From positions 107,213 to 171,212 of the forward strand of contig JANXWS010000040.1 in the NCBI GenBank assembly GCA_025351005.1: a stretch of 64,000 nucleotides of DNA, given 5' to 3'. The DNA comes from Pseudomonadota bacterium. Lineage in GTDB: Bacteria; Pseudomonadota; Gammaproteobacteria; Steroidobacterales; Steroidobacteraceae. Below are positions 35,767-44,156 of the stretch, piece after piece. The first letter of the stretch is position 1. Each line of letters begins with the position of its first letter. A model generated the notes under the pieces. That model had not been told where the DNA came from, did not search any database, and saw only the letters and a list, made by a program, of their open reading frames with translations. Both the position numbers and the translations under genes were made by a program.

Positions 35767-36912
35767 ATGAAGCACACTCTGGTGAGCGTCGCCGCGGTCG
35801 CCGCGCTGTGCGCGGGTGCCGCGCACGCCGAGCCGCGCAGCGGCGTGCCCGACCTCGACCACATCTTCGTGATCGTGCTCGAGAACCACAATGCCTACAC
35901 GAGCTTCGGGGCGCAGGGCATCCTCGACAGCTCGAACGCGCCGCACATCCAGGCGCTCGCGAATACCTACAACGTCGCGACCAACTACAACGGGGTCTGG
36001 CACCCCAGCCTGCCGAACTACGTCGCAATGATCACCGGCGACTGGACCGGCACCGACGTGCTCGCGACCGGCCACAGCTACCCCGCCGGCAGCGCCGTCG
36101 GCATCAGCGACGACGACTCCCCGTCCGTGTCGACCGACTATCCCGGCACCGCCTACGCCCACCGCTGGCGCATCAAGCTTCCCTCGCTCACCGGCCAGCT
36201 CGTCAATGCGGGCAAGGACTGGCGCGCCTACCTGCAGAACATCCCCATCTCGGGCACGACGCTCGGCAACTGGCCGGGCGATGGGGACACCGGCAAGCTC
36301 TACGCAGTCAAGCACAACCCGTTCCCGTACGTCGCCGAGGTCCAGGACAACCCGGCCGAGTTTGCCAAGCAGGTCCCCTTCGACCAGCTGTTCAGCGACC
36401 TCGCCACGCGGCACGTTCCGGCGTTCTCCTACATCGTCCCTGATCAGTGTCGCGACATGCACGGACTCGGCAACACCTTCGCGCCGTGCGGCGGCGTCTA
36501 CAACACCGACGCCAACGACATCCGCCGCGGCGACGACGAGACCTACTGGCTCGTCTCCGCGATCATGGGCAGCCCGACCTGGAAGCACGGCCGTAACGCA
36601 ATCTTCGTCGTCTTCGACGAGGGCAACGGCCCGCTGACGTGCCCCACCTACAACCCGGACAAGAAGGTCGACACCGCGGCGGGCTCGCTGCTGCCGGGCG
36701 CGGACTGCTATGCGCCCGCGAACTTCAACGACAAGCTGGTGTTCATCGCGATCACCAACTACGGCGTCAAGGGCGTTCGCGACGGCCGTTTCTACTCGCA
36801 CTACTCGCTCTTGAAGACGATCGAGGCAGCGTTCGACCTGCCCTACATCGGCCACGCCGCCGACAGCTCGACGCTGACGATGGGTCCGCTGCTCACTCCC
36901 GCCGACGATTAG
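35767..36912 (+). CDS. Secreted phosphoesterase / acid phosphatase (PF04185 type)
   Basis: 381 residues from ATG 35767. A signal peptide ends at about AHAEP (residue 22). IFVIVLENHNAYTSFG, HPSLPNYVAMITGDWTG with the conserved Pro-Asn metal-site region, and VFDEGNG in the C-terminal half fit the phosphoesterase family of phospholipase C and AcpA-type acid phosphatases. HYSLLKTIEAAFDLPYIGHA is the family C-terminal block. It likely hydrolyses phosphate esters in the periplasm or outside. It forms its own unit, ending at a strong terminator, with 226 bp of gene-free sequence before it. Confidence 0.88.
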   Translation: MKHTLVSVAAVAALCAGAAHAEPRSGVPDLDHIFVIVLENHNAYTSFGAQGILDSSNAPHIQALANTYNVATNYNGVWHPSLPNYVAMITGDWTGTDVLATGHSYPAGSAVGISDDDSPSVSTDYPGTAYAHRWRIKLPSLTGQLVNAGKDWRAYLQNIPISGTTLGNWPGDGDTGKLYAVKHNPFPYVAEVQDNPAEFAKQVPFDQLFSDLATRHVPAFSYIVPDQCRDMHGLGNTFAPCGGVYNTDANDIRRGDDETYWLVSAIMGSPTWKHGRNAIFVVFDEGNGPLTCPTYNPDKKVDTAAGSLLPGADCYAPANFNDKLVFIAITNYGVKGVRDGRFYSHYSLLKTIEAAFDLPYIGHAADSSTLTMGPLLTPADD

Positions 36913-36927
36913 TCGCCGTGCCCCTCG

Positions 36928-36958
36928 GGCCCCGCCGGCGACGGCGGGGCCTTTTTTT
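36928..36958 (+). terminator. Strong Rho-independent terminator
   Basis: A perfect 10 bp G+C stem (36928-36937 with 36942-36951) closes a GCGA tetraloop of the GNRA type and is followed by seven T residues (36952-36958). It starts 16 bp after the phosphoesterase stop codon. Confidence 0.93.
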
Positions 36959-37078
36959 GCGTCCCAGGAACGCCCGCGCGCCGCGGCCGCCGCCGGCCCG
37001 CGGCGGCGGTAGACTCCGACCGGGCTGCCGCGCGGGTGGTCACTGCGTGGGCCGTTTCGCCCGATCGGGAGGGACCTG

Positions 37079-37585
37079 ATGAACCGCTACCCGTGGATCG
37101 CACTGGCGGCGCTGGCGGCGCACGTGGCGCTCGCCGAACCGCCGCCGGCCGCCGATCTCGAGCTCCTCAAGCGCGCCCGCACCGCGCTCGCCGACGTACG
37201 CGCCTTCGAGCGCCTGAACGAGGCGATCATCAAGCTCTGCCACGAGCCGGTGACCGGCGCATACGGGGACTGGCGCGACGACGGGCGAGCGGACCTGCAG
37301 CGCGCCCGCAAACTCGCCCAGGCGCTCGAGCGGCGACTGCCGCGCGATCCGCAGGCCGAGCCGTCGATCGCAGAGTCGCTCAGGCCCTTCACCGGCGCCG
37401 AGGGCCAGGTGCTCTATCCGGAGTGCCTGCGCTGGGGCACGGCGCTGATCCAGCACGAGTCGCGCGTGCGCGCCGACATCGCCGCCCGCTTCGCATTCTT
37501 GAGGGACAACGAAACCCGCCTGCGCGCGATCCTCGCCGACGACTCCGCGTGGCAGGCATGGCTCACGACGGGTGCGCTGCGCTGA
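37079..37585 (+). CDS. Exported protein of unknown function
   Basis: 168 residues, not recognised. MNRYPWIALAALAAHVALAEPP is a clean signal peptide. The mature part is mostly charged and probably helical, with three Cys: LCHEPVTGAYGDWRDDG near residue 57 and YPECLRWGTALIQHESR near residue 115. No membrane segment follows the leader. A TAGACT box at 37010-37015 may be its -10 element. It starts after the terminator, so it has its own promoter, and its end overlaps the convergent cyclo-ligase gene by 23 bp. A periplasmic location is likely. Confidence 0.75.
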   Translation: MNRYPWIALAALAAHVALAEPPPAADLELLKRARTALADVRAFERLNEAIIKLCHEPVTGAYGDWRDDGRADLQRARKLAQALERRLPRDPQAEPSIAESLRPFTGAEGQVLYPECLRWGTALIQHESRVRADIAARFAFLRDNETRLRAILADDSAWQAWLTTGALR

Positions 37586-38177
37586 CGCGCGGCCGCGGCG
37601 GGGTCGTGCCGGTGACGATCCAGTCCATCGGCACGTCGTGCGGCTGCGGGAAGATGGTCGCGAGCTCGGCCAAGTCGTAACCGACGCCGACCACGCGCGG
37701 CCGCGGCTCGAGGGCGGCAAGCGTCCGGTCGAAGAAGCCGGCGCCGTAGCCGAGCCGGTAGCACCGTGCATCGAACCCGACCAGCGGCGCGATCGCGACG
37801 GTCGGCGTGACCACCGGGCCATCGGCCGGGTACGGGATCTTCCACACGCCGCGCGCCAGCCGGCAGCCGGGCTGCCAGCCGCGGAACTCGAGCGGCCGGG
37901 CCATGGCGACGACCACCGGTAGCGCGACCTGCACGCCCCGCTCGTGCAGCCGCTGCATCCACGCTCGCAGGTCCGGCTCGCCGCGGATCGCCCAGTAGAC
38001 GCTGACGATGCGTCCGGCGTCCGGCGTGATGAGCGCGTCGAGGTCCCGCCCGATCGCGAGCGCAACCGCGTCCCGCTCGGCCGCCGGCAGTGCCTGGCGA
38101 GCGGCAAGCAGCCTCTGACGCTCGACCTTGCGCCAGCGCGCAACGTCGCGCGCCTGCTGCGGGTCGACCTGCGGGAT
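37563..38177 (-). CDS. 5-formyltetrahydrofolate cyclo-ligase (start codon unclear)
   Basis: The enzyme uses ATP to turn 5-formyl-THF into methenyl-THF. The C-terminal signature CYRLGYGAGFFDRTLAALEP and the end DVPMDWIVTGT match the family, and VARWRKVERQRLLAARQALP matches its N-terminal substrate helix. The only ATG in frame (37958) would remove that helix and leave 131 residues. The frame stays open upstream to a stop at 38357 but holds no ATG, GTG or TTG. I give 38177 (an ATC) because it yields 204 residues, near family size, and precedes PQVDPQQARDVARW. A rare start or a sequence error is likely. Convergent with the unknown exported protein. Confidence 0.8.
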   Translation of the reverse strand: MPQVDPQQARDVARWRKVERQRLLAARQALPAAERDAVALAIGRDLDALITPDAGRIVSVYWAIRGEPDLRAWMQRLHERGVQVALPVVVAMARPLEFRGWQPGCRLARGVWKIPYPADGPVVTPTVAIAPLVGFDARCYRLGYGAGFFDRTLAALEPRPRVVGVGYDLAELATIFPQPHDVPMDWIVTGTTPPRPRVSAAHPS

Positions 38178-38385
38178 CCCGGCCGCATCGAGCTCGTGCA
38201 GGCAGCAGGGCGACGACGCGGGCGTCGCCCCCGGCGGATCAGGCTCGGGGCTCTTGGCCAGTCCGGCACTCCTTCGGTCCAGCGGGGACTGCTCGCCGCA
38301 GCATAACCGACGCCGGCGGCGCCGGAACGCCCCGGCCCGGCCCGGCGCGTTGCATTACACTCTCGGGCCACCCAACCCGGCCCTC

Positions 38386-39624
38386 GTGACCGCCTCCCCG
38401 CCCGACCCCCGCCGCGCACCGCTGTCGTTCGTCGAATTCGTCGCGCTGATGGCGGCGACGATGGCGCTGCCGGCGCTTGCAATCGACACGATGCTGCCGG
38501 CGCTGCCGCTGATGGGGCGCGACTTCTTGGTGGCCGACGGCAACAGCCTGCAATGGGTGGTGACCGCGTTCGTGATCGGCTCCGGCGCCGGCCAGCTCGT
38601 GTACGGCCCCGTCTCCGACCGCTTCGGCCGCCGGCCGGTGCTGCTGGTGGCGCTTGCGCTCTACGTCATGCTGTCGGCGGTCGCGAGCGTCGCGCCGAGC
38701 CTGCATTCGCTGCTCGCGGCGCGCGCCGCCCAGGGCATGTGCGTGTCGGCTGCGACCGTCATCTGCCGCTCTATCGTCCGCGACCGTTATTCGGGCGCGA
38801 CCATGGCACGCGTGCTGTCGACGATCTTCATCGTGTTCCTGATCGCGCCGATCGTGGCGCCATCGCTCGGCCAGCTGCTGCTGCTGGTCGTCAACTGGCG
38901 TGGCATCTTCGGCTTCCTCGGCCTGTACGCGGTCGGTGTCGCGATCTGGCTCGCGATCCGCCTGCCCGAGACGCTCCGGCCCGAGGCGCGCCGCCCGCTC
39001 GGCGCCGCGCACCTGCTCGAGGCCGCGCGCTTCGTGCTGACCGAGCCCACCTCGATGCTCTATACGATCGGCATGACCGTGATGTTCGGCTCGCTGCTCG
39101 CCTATGTCGCGACCATGCCGCAGATCTTCGCCGGCGCCTTCCGTGCGCCGCAGCTGATGGCGGTCACGTTCGCGGGCTGCGCCGGCATGATGGCGGTCGC
39201 CTCGTTCCTCAATTCACGGATCGTCGAGCGCGTCGGCATGCACCGGGTCTCGCACACGGCGCTGATTGCGTTCATCGCGACCACCGCGGTGCACGCGTTC
39301 GTTGCGTTCCTCGGCCTGGAGACGATCGTCACCTTCGCCGTGCTGCAGTCCGTGACCATGGCCTGCTTCGGGCTCGCGGTGTCGAACTTCGGCGCGATCG
39401 CGATGCAGCCGATGGGCAAGATCGCCGGCAGCGCCGCGTCGCTGCAGGGCGTCATCTCGACGATCGGCGGCGCGCTCGTCGCCGCGCTGATCGGCCACCA
39501 GTGGTCGGAAACGGTCACGTTCCTGCCCGCCGGGGCGTTCTGCTGCGGCGTCGTCGCGCTCGGCTGCGTGCTGATCGCCGAGAAGGCGGTGCTGTTCCGC
39601 AATCGCGCCTACCCGCCGCACTGA
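38386..39624 (+). CDS. Bcr/CflA family multidrug efflux MFS transporter
   Basis: 412 residues from GTG 38386 (MTASPPDPRRAPLSFVEFVA). Features of the Bcr/CflA 12-TM group: ALAIDTMLPALPLMGRDF in TM1, the MFS loop YGPVSDRFGRRPVLLVALAL between TM2 and TM3, RAAQGMCVSAATVICRSIVRDRY and the drug:H+ antiporter motif C region IFIVFLIAPIVAPSLGQLLL. ETLRPEARRPL begins the central loop. Upstream reading to 38128 overlaps the cyclo-ligase on the other strand and is discarded. Probably exports drugs or amino acids such as cysteine. Single-gene unit. Confidence 0.92.
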   Translation: MTASPPDPRRAPLSFVEFVALMAATMALPALAIDTMLPALPLMGRDFLVADGNSLQWVVTAFVIGSGAGQLVYGPVSDRFGRRPVLLVALALYVMLSAVASVAPSLHSLLAARAAQGMCVSAATVICRSIVRDRYSGATMARVLSTIFIVFLIAPIVAPSLGQLLLLVVNWRGIFGFLGLYAVGVAIWLAIRLPETLRPEARRPLGAAHLLEAARFVLTEPTSMLYTIGMTVMFGSLLAYVATMPQIFAGAFRAPQLMAVTFAGCAGMMAVASFLNSRIVERVGMHRVSHTALIAFIATTAVHAFVAFLGLETIVTFAVLQSVTMACFGLAVSNFGAIAMQPMGKIAGSAASLQGVISTIGGALVAALIGHQWSETVTFLPAGAFCCGVVALGCVLIAEKAVLFRNRAYPPH

Positions 39625-39650
39625 CGGCGGGCGGGCGACGGCGCCGCTGC

Positions 39651-40019
39651 TCAGCCGGTGAAGCAGACCACGACCTTGTTGCCCTCGAGGTCGCGGAAGT
39701 AGCCGGCGTAGAAGTTGTCGCCGCGCGGACCGACGGCGCCCTCGTCCTTGCCGCCGAGCGCGAGCGCCTTGTGGTGGACCGCCTCGACCTGCTCCTTCGA
39801 GGTCGCCGCGAGCGCCACCATCGTGCCGTTGCCGGCCGTCGCGGGCGACCCGTCGTAGGGCTTGATCAGGAGCAGTAGCGGCCGCTTCGGGTTGTTGCCG
39901 AAGGCGACGAAGCGCTCGGTCTCCCAGATATGCTTGGCGCCGAGCGGCTGGAGCAGCTCGTCGTAGAAGCGGGTCGCGCGCGGCAGGTCGTTGGTTCCCA
40001 GGCAGACGTAGGCGAGCAT
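39651..40019 (-). CDS. VOC (glyoxalase/bleomycin-resistance) family protein
   Basis: 122 residues, one vicinal-oxygen-chelate module. VCLGTNDLPRATRFYDELLQPLGAKHIW is the usual opening beta-alpha unit; GTMVALAATSKEQVEAVHHKAL and YFRDLEGNKVVVCFTG form the second half, with Glu in LEGNK as a possible metal ligand. A metal site needs two modules, so it would work as a dimer. The substrate is unknown; lyase, dioxygenase or antibiotic-binding roles all occur in this fold. The neighbours are a transporter and a peptidase and give no hint. Confidence 0.88.
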   Translation of the reverse strand: MLAYVCLGTNDLPRATRFYDELLQPLGAKHIWETERFVAFGNNPKRPLLLLIKPYDGSPATAGNGTMVALAATSKEQVEAVHHKALALGGKDEGAVGPRGDNFYAGYFRDLEGNKVVVCFTG

Positions 40020-40185
40020 CGGACTTCCCTCGGGTTGACGGGCGGGACCGGCACAGTAGCGGCTGACGGGCCCGAGGGAAAGCGCTGCCGTAGAGGCAGC
40101 GGTGCATCGCGATTGCTGTGAAACGATCGGCCGACCGCGCTATCGTCGGCCTTTGGGCCGAGGCTCCACTCCGCGGGAGACGTCG

Positions 40186-41601
40186 ATGCAATTCGGAGAC
40201 CGAACGGCGCTGCTCGCGCTCATGATCGCCGCCAGTCCCGTGACCGCCGCCGCGCCGGCGGCCGACGAGGTGGCATTCCGCAGCCTGTACCGCGAGCTCG
40301 TCGAGATCGACTCGACCCGCTCGGCCGGCGGCTGCACGCGGGCCGCCGAGGCGATGCGGGCGCGGCTGCTGGCCGGCGGCATCCCGGCAGCCGACACGCA
40401 GATCCTGGCGCCGCCGGGATTCCCGCACGACGGCGGGCTGGTCGCCGTGCTGCACGGCCGCGACCGGCACGCCAAGGCGATCCTGCTGCTCGCGCATATC
40501 GACGTGGTCGAGGCGAAACGCGCGGACTGGCAGCGTGATCCGTTCAAGCTCGTCGAGGAGAACGGCTGGTTCTACGCGCGCGGCGCGAGCGACGACAAGG
40601 CGATGGCTGCGGTGTTCACCGACTCGGTAATTCGTTTCCGGCAGCAGGGGTTCCAGCTGCGACGCGACATCAAGCTCGCGCTGACCTGCGGCGAGGAGAC
40701 GCCGGGCGAGTCCAATACCGTGCGCTGGCTCACGCAGACACAACCGCAGGTGCTCGACGCCGCGTTCGCGCTCAACGAGGGTGCCGGCGGCGAGCTCGAC
40801 GCCCACGAGAAACCGGTCGCGCTGCAGATCCAGGCCGGCGAGAAGGTCTACCAGGACTTCGCGCTCGAGGCCGCCGACCCCGGCGGCCACAGCTCGCGGC
40901 CGACGCGGACGAACCCGATCGTGCGGCTGAGCGCCGGCCTCGCGCGTCTCGGCGCCTACGGCTTCCCCGTGGCGCTGATCCCGGCGACGCGAGCCTACTT
41001 CGAGACGCAGGCCCGGCTGGCGGCGGCGCCGGTTGCCGCCGACATCCAGGCCGTGCTCGCAACGCCGCCGGACCCGGCCGCCGTCGAGCGGCTGTGGACC
41101 GTCAACCCGGCCTGGAACGGCATGCTGCGCACCACCTGCGTCGTCACCGAGATCAGCGGCGGCCATGCCCCGAATGCGCTGCCGCAGCAGGCGCGCGCCA
41201 ACGTCAACTGCCGCATCCTGCCCGGCGTACGCATCAGCGAGGTCGAGCAGCAGATCGTGCGCGTGCTGGCCGACGACCGGATCACGGTTGCGCCGACGGG
41301 CGATCCGGGGTCGCAGTCGCCGCCGCCGCCGCTTAACGAGCAGATCCTGGGACCGGTGCGCGCAGTGGCCGCGACGATCTGGCCGGGCGTGCCGGTCGTG
41401 CCGACGATGTCGACCGGCGCGACCGACGGCCGCTACCTGAACGCCACCGGCGTGCCGACCTACGGGCTGTCCGGCATGTTCCATGACGCCGAGGGCAGCC
41501 ATGCACACGGCCTCAACGAGCGGATCAGGGTCCGCTCGCTGCTCGACGGGCGCCGCTTCCTGTACGAGGTCGTGAAACTCTACGCGAACGCGCCTGACTG
41601 A
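40186..41601 (+). CDS. Exported M20 family metallopeptidase
   Basis: 471 residues from ATG 40186. The leader ends near VTAAAPAA, so periplasmic export is likely. Zinc ligands follow the M20 pattern: LLLAHIDVVEA (His, Asp), YARGASDDKAMAAVF (bridging Asp), LTCGEETPGESN (catalytic Glu then Glu), EGAGGELDA and the last His in DAEGSHAHGLNE. The lid domain (GGHSSRP to about residue 360) is intact. Members cleave dipeptides, acyl-amino acids or release carboxy-terminal residues. It probably feeds peptide-derived amino acids to the cell. The neighbouring FAD gene is convergent. Confidence 0.92.
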   Translation: MQFGDRTALLALMIAASPVTAAAPAADEVAFRSLYRELVEIDSTRSAGGCTRAAEAMRARLLAGGIPAADTQILAPPGFPHDGGLVAVLHGRDRHAKAILLLAHIDVVEAKRADWQRDPFKLVEENGWFYARGASDDKAMAAVFTDSVIRFRQQGFQLRRDIKLALTCGEETPGESNTVRWLTQTQPQVLDAAFALNEGAGGELDAHEKPVALQIQAGEKVYQDFALEAADPGGHSSRPTRTNPIVRLSAGLARLGAYGFPVALIPATRAYFETQARLAAAPVAADIQAVLATPPDPAAVERLWTVNPAWNGMLRTTCVVTEISGGHAPNALPQQARANVNCRILPGVRISEVEQQIVRVLADDRITVAPTGDPGSQSPPPPLNEQILGPVRAVAATIWPGVPVVPTMSTGATDGRYLNATGVPTYGLSGMFHDAEGSHAHGLNERIRVRSLLDGRRFLYEVVKLYANAPD

Positions 41602-41619
41602 GCGGCCGGGCCGCGCGCC

Positions 41620-42984
41620 TCAGGCGATGCGCGCGCCCTGGCGCCGGAGCTCGCGCTGCACCGCGGCCATGTCGAGGCGGTCGAAGGCCTGGTCGGTCAG
41701 CGCCGCGACCGCCGCGGCCGTGCCCGCGCCCTGGCCGCTGACGGCACAGCACATCATGTTGCGCACCGACGCGTGCGAGGTCTTGTCGCCGCCGATGCTG
41801 CGGCCGGCAACCAGCAGGTTGGCGACGCCCTTCGGCACCAGCGCGCGATACGGCACGTGGAAGTACCGCCCGGTGGTCGGCAGGATCAGGATGCCGTAGC
41901 CGTCGATGAACTCCGGGAAGATGCCGATCGCGTCGTCGAAACGGCCCTGCTCGCGGACGTCGCTGGCGGTCAGGTTGTAGAGCGCGTCGATCTTGCGCGT
42001 GTCGCGGACGCCGAGCGTCATGCCGAAGTTGCGCAGCTTCGCGTCCTCGCAGCCCGGCATGAAGCGCCGGAGCGCTTCGACGGCGTGGATCGCCTGGCGG
42101 CGGCCCTCGATCTCGCCGGCGGTCAGGTCGTTGACGTCGGTGCCGTCGCAGTTCGGCAGGTGGATCAGGTTCAGGTAGGTCAGGTCGCCCTGGTCGGTGA
42201 CCGTGCCCCACGTGCCCGCGATCGTCGTCAGGCTCGCCGGGATCACGCCGGCCGCGACCGCCTGCTTGAACGGCTTGCGCAGGAACGGCGAGAAGAGCGC
42301 ATCCTCCTTGCCGGTCGTCTCGATGTCCCACTCGCTGTTGCCGGTCCAGTCCCTGTAGGTCTGCGGGTCGGCCTTGACCTGCTCGATGAAGCGGCGCTTG
42401 TTGACGCCGGTCATCGAGAACATGACCGACGCCGCCATCATCTCCTCGCGCGGCGTCTTGCGGGTCGCAGCGCCGGCACGGGCGGCGACGTCGGCGTCAC
42501 CCGTGGCATCGACGATGCGCTTGGCGAGGATCGCCTCACGCCCGGACTTGCTCTCGGTGATGACGCCCCGCACGGCGCCGCCCTCGACGATCGGCGCGAC
42601 GCAGAGCCGATGCAGCATCGGCTTGATGCCAGCTTCCTGTACCAGCACGTCGGCCACGTACTTGAACATCTCGGCGTCGAGCGCGTGACTGATCGACTGC
42701 GGCTCGGGCATCGCTGCGCCCATCGCGGTCGCACGCTGCTCGAACTCGATGCCGATTCCCTCGCAGTCGACCGTCTGCTCGTGCCGATACCAGGCGAAGC
42801 CCTCGACGCCGACCTGCGTGATGTTGCCGCCGAAGCAGCCGTGGCGGTCGACGAGCGCCGTGCGCGCACCGGCCCGCGCCGAGGCGAGCGCCGCGGCGAG
42901 TCCCCCCGGTCCGCTGCCGACCACCAGCACGTCGGTTTCGTGGACCACGTCGACCGTGCGGGCGGGTTCAGGAACTCGTTTCAT
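41620..42984 (-). CDS. FAD-dependent oxidoreductase (FAD_oxidored, PF12831 type)
   Basis: 454 residues from ATG 42984. The dinucleotide fold VLVVGSGPGGLAAALASARAG lies at about residues 14-34, followed by LVDRHGCFGGNITQVG, the family mark that places a Cys-Phe-Gly-Gly loop near FAD. IVDATGDADVAARAGA and AGRSIGGDKTSHASVRNMMCC are also conserved. Members resemble fumarate-reductase-like flavoproteins of uncertain substrate, often next to sugar or aromatic breakdown genes. No partner electron-transfer gene adjoins it. No leader, so cytoplasmic. Confidence 0.88.
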   Translation of the reverse strand: MKRVPEPARTVDVVHETDVLVVGSGPGGLAAALASARAGARTALVDRHGCFGGNITQVGVEGFAWYRHEQTVDCEGIGIEFEQRATAMGAAMPEPQSISHALDAEMFKYVADVLVQEAGIKPMLHRLCVAPIVEGGAVRGVITESKSGREAILAKRIVDATGDADVAARAGAATRKTPREEMMAASVMFSMTGVNKRRFIEQVKADPQTYRDWTGNSEWDIETTGKEDALFSPFLRKPFKQAVAAGVIPASLTTIAGTWGTVTDQGDLTYLNLIHLPNCDGTDVNDLTAGEIEGRRQAIHAVEALRRFMPGCEDAKLRNFGMTLGVRDTRKIDALYNLTASDVREQGRFDDAIGIFPEFIDGYGILILPTTGRYFHVPYRALVPKGVANLLVAGRSIGGDKTSHASVRNMMCCAVSGQGAGTAAAVAALTDQAFDRLDMAAVQRELRRQGARIA

Positions 42985-43276
42985 TCCATCGGACTCCGTC
43001 AATGGCGGGGGTTGCCGCAGTCGGTCGCGGCGCGGCCGAGGCCGGCGCCGTGGCCGTAGGCTGCGTCGGGCCTGGGAACAGGTGTCGAAAGGTCCGCCGG
43101 CGCGCCAGTTCGGGGACGGCGGCCGCGCTCGGCCGGGATCCTAGGGCATGCGTGCGTTGCTTGGCAAAGGCGTGCGTGGCCTGCGCCGGGATCGACGCGA
43201 CGCGGCGATTGAGTAGAATCGCGCTCGTCCAGCCGCCGGTGCGACCCGCCGGGGTCGACCGTACCGCGAGGTTCCC

Positions 43277-43588
43277 ATGCGCCTGAGGCTGCCGACGCTG
43301 CTGATGCTGCTGCTGCCGCCGGTCGCGTGCGGTGATGAAGCGCTGCGTTGCGGCAGCTGGCTCGTGACGCTGCCGGTGTCCCAGACGGAGCTGCTGCAGA
43401 AATGCGGCGAGCCGGACTACCGCGAGTCGACCGCCGAGGACGTGCGCGCGCCCGCCCGCGGGGGCGGATCGCGTGCCATCGGCACGACGATCATCGAAAA
43501 ATGGACCTATCGGACGGACCCTGGATCGCTGCCGATGCTGGTCACGCTGGTCGACGGCAAGGTCACCCGGATCGAGCGTGCCAGGTGA
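43277..43588 (+). CDS. DUF2845-type exported protein
   Basis: 103 residues. A signal peptide (LRLPTLLMLLLPPVACGDEA) is followed by LRCGSWLVTLPVSQTELLQKCGEPDYRE, the conserved two-Cys block of DUF2845, then EKWTYRTDPGSLPMLVTLVDGKVTRIE. The two Cys in the mature part could form a disulfide. Function unknown. A TAGAAT box (43214-43219) is a candidate -10 site, with about 50 bp of leader RNA. The 292 bp upstream of the start holds no gene. The PsiE-like gene follows after 49 bp on the same strand. Confidence 0.8.
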   Translation: MRLRLPTLLMLLLPPVACGDEALRCGSWLVTLPVSQTELLQKCGEPDYRESTAEDVRAPARGGGSRAIGTTIIEKWTYRTDPGSLPMLVTLVDGKVTRIERAR

Positions 43589-43637
43589 CGCGCGCCCTGC
43601 CGACCGCCTGCTGGCGGAGCAGACCGGCGAGGTCGCC

Positions 43638-44045
43638 ATGAGCCGGCTGCTGCATGGCTTCGAGACGGTCATCAACGCGGTGCTGATCGTGCTGATGGCG
43701 GTCGTGCTGATCCTGGCCACGATCGACCTGGGCTGGATCATCGTTCGGGCGATCGCCGCGGCGCCGGCGTTCCGCCTCGAGGTCGGCCAGCTGCTCGAGC
43801 TCTTCAGCGCCTTCCTGCTCGTGCTGATCGGTGTCGAGCTGCTCGAGACGGTACGGATCTTCGTGACCGACAAGTCGGTGCACGTCGAGCTGATCCTCTC
43901 GGTCGGACTGGTCGCCATCACCCGCAAGGTCATCGTGCTGGAGCCCAAGCAGTTCGATGGGCTCACGGTCATGGGCATCGCTTCCATCATCCTGGCACTC
44001 GCGGCCAGCTATTACCTGGTCCGGACGGCGCGTGCGAAGAAGTGA
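43638..44045 (+). CDS. PsiE family inner membrane protein
   Basis: 135 residues from ATG 43638. Four membrane segments are seen: INAVLIVLMAVVLILATIDL, LELFSAFLLVLIGVELLETV, HVELILSVGLVAITRKVIVL and MGIASIILALAASYYL. The loop ITRKVIVLEPKQFDG is the family hallmark. E. coli PsiE is induced by phosphate starvation but its role is unknown. A phosphoesterase gene is about 7 kb away, too far to infer a shared unit. It follows the DUF2845 gene and may share its transcript. Confidence 0.9.
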   Translation: MSRLLHGFETVINAVLIVLMAVVLILATIDLGWIIVRAIAAAPAFRLEVGQLLELFSAFLLVLIGVELLETVRIFVTDKSVHVELILSVGLVAITRKVIVLEPKQFDGLTVMGIASIILALAASYYLVRTARAKK

Positions 44046-44156
44046 GGCTGACGATCGCAGCCGGCTTGCGCTCGTCGCCGCAGCGACCCGGCCAGCCCGT
44101 CACGCGCCGAGTAGTGCGTCATGGCCGGGCGATCCACCAATGACGCGGAGTGCCTG

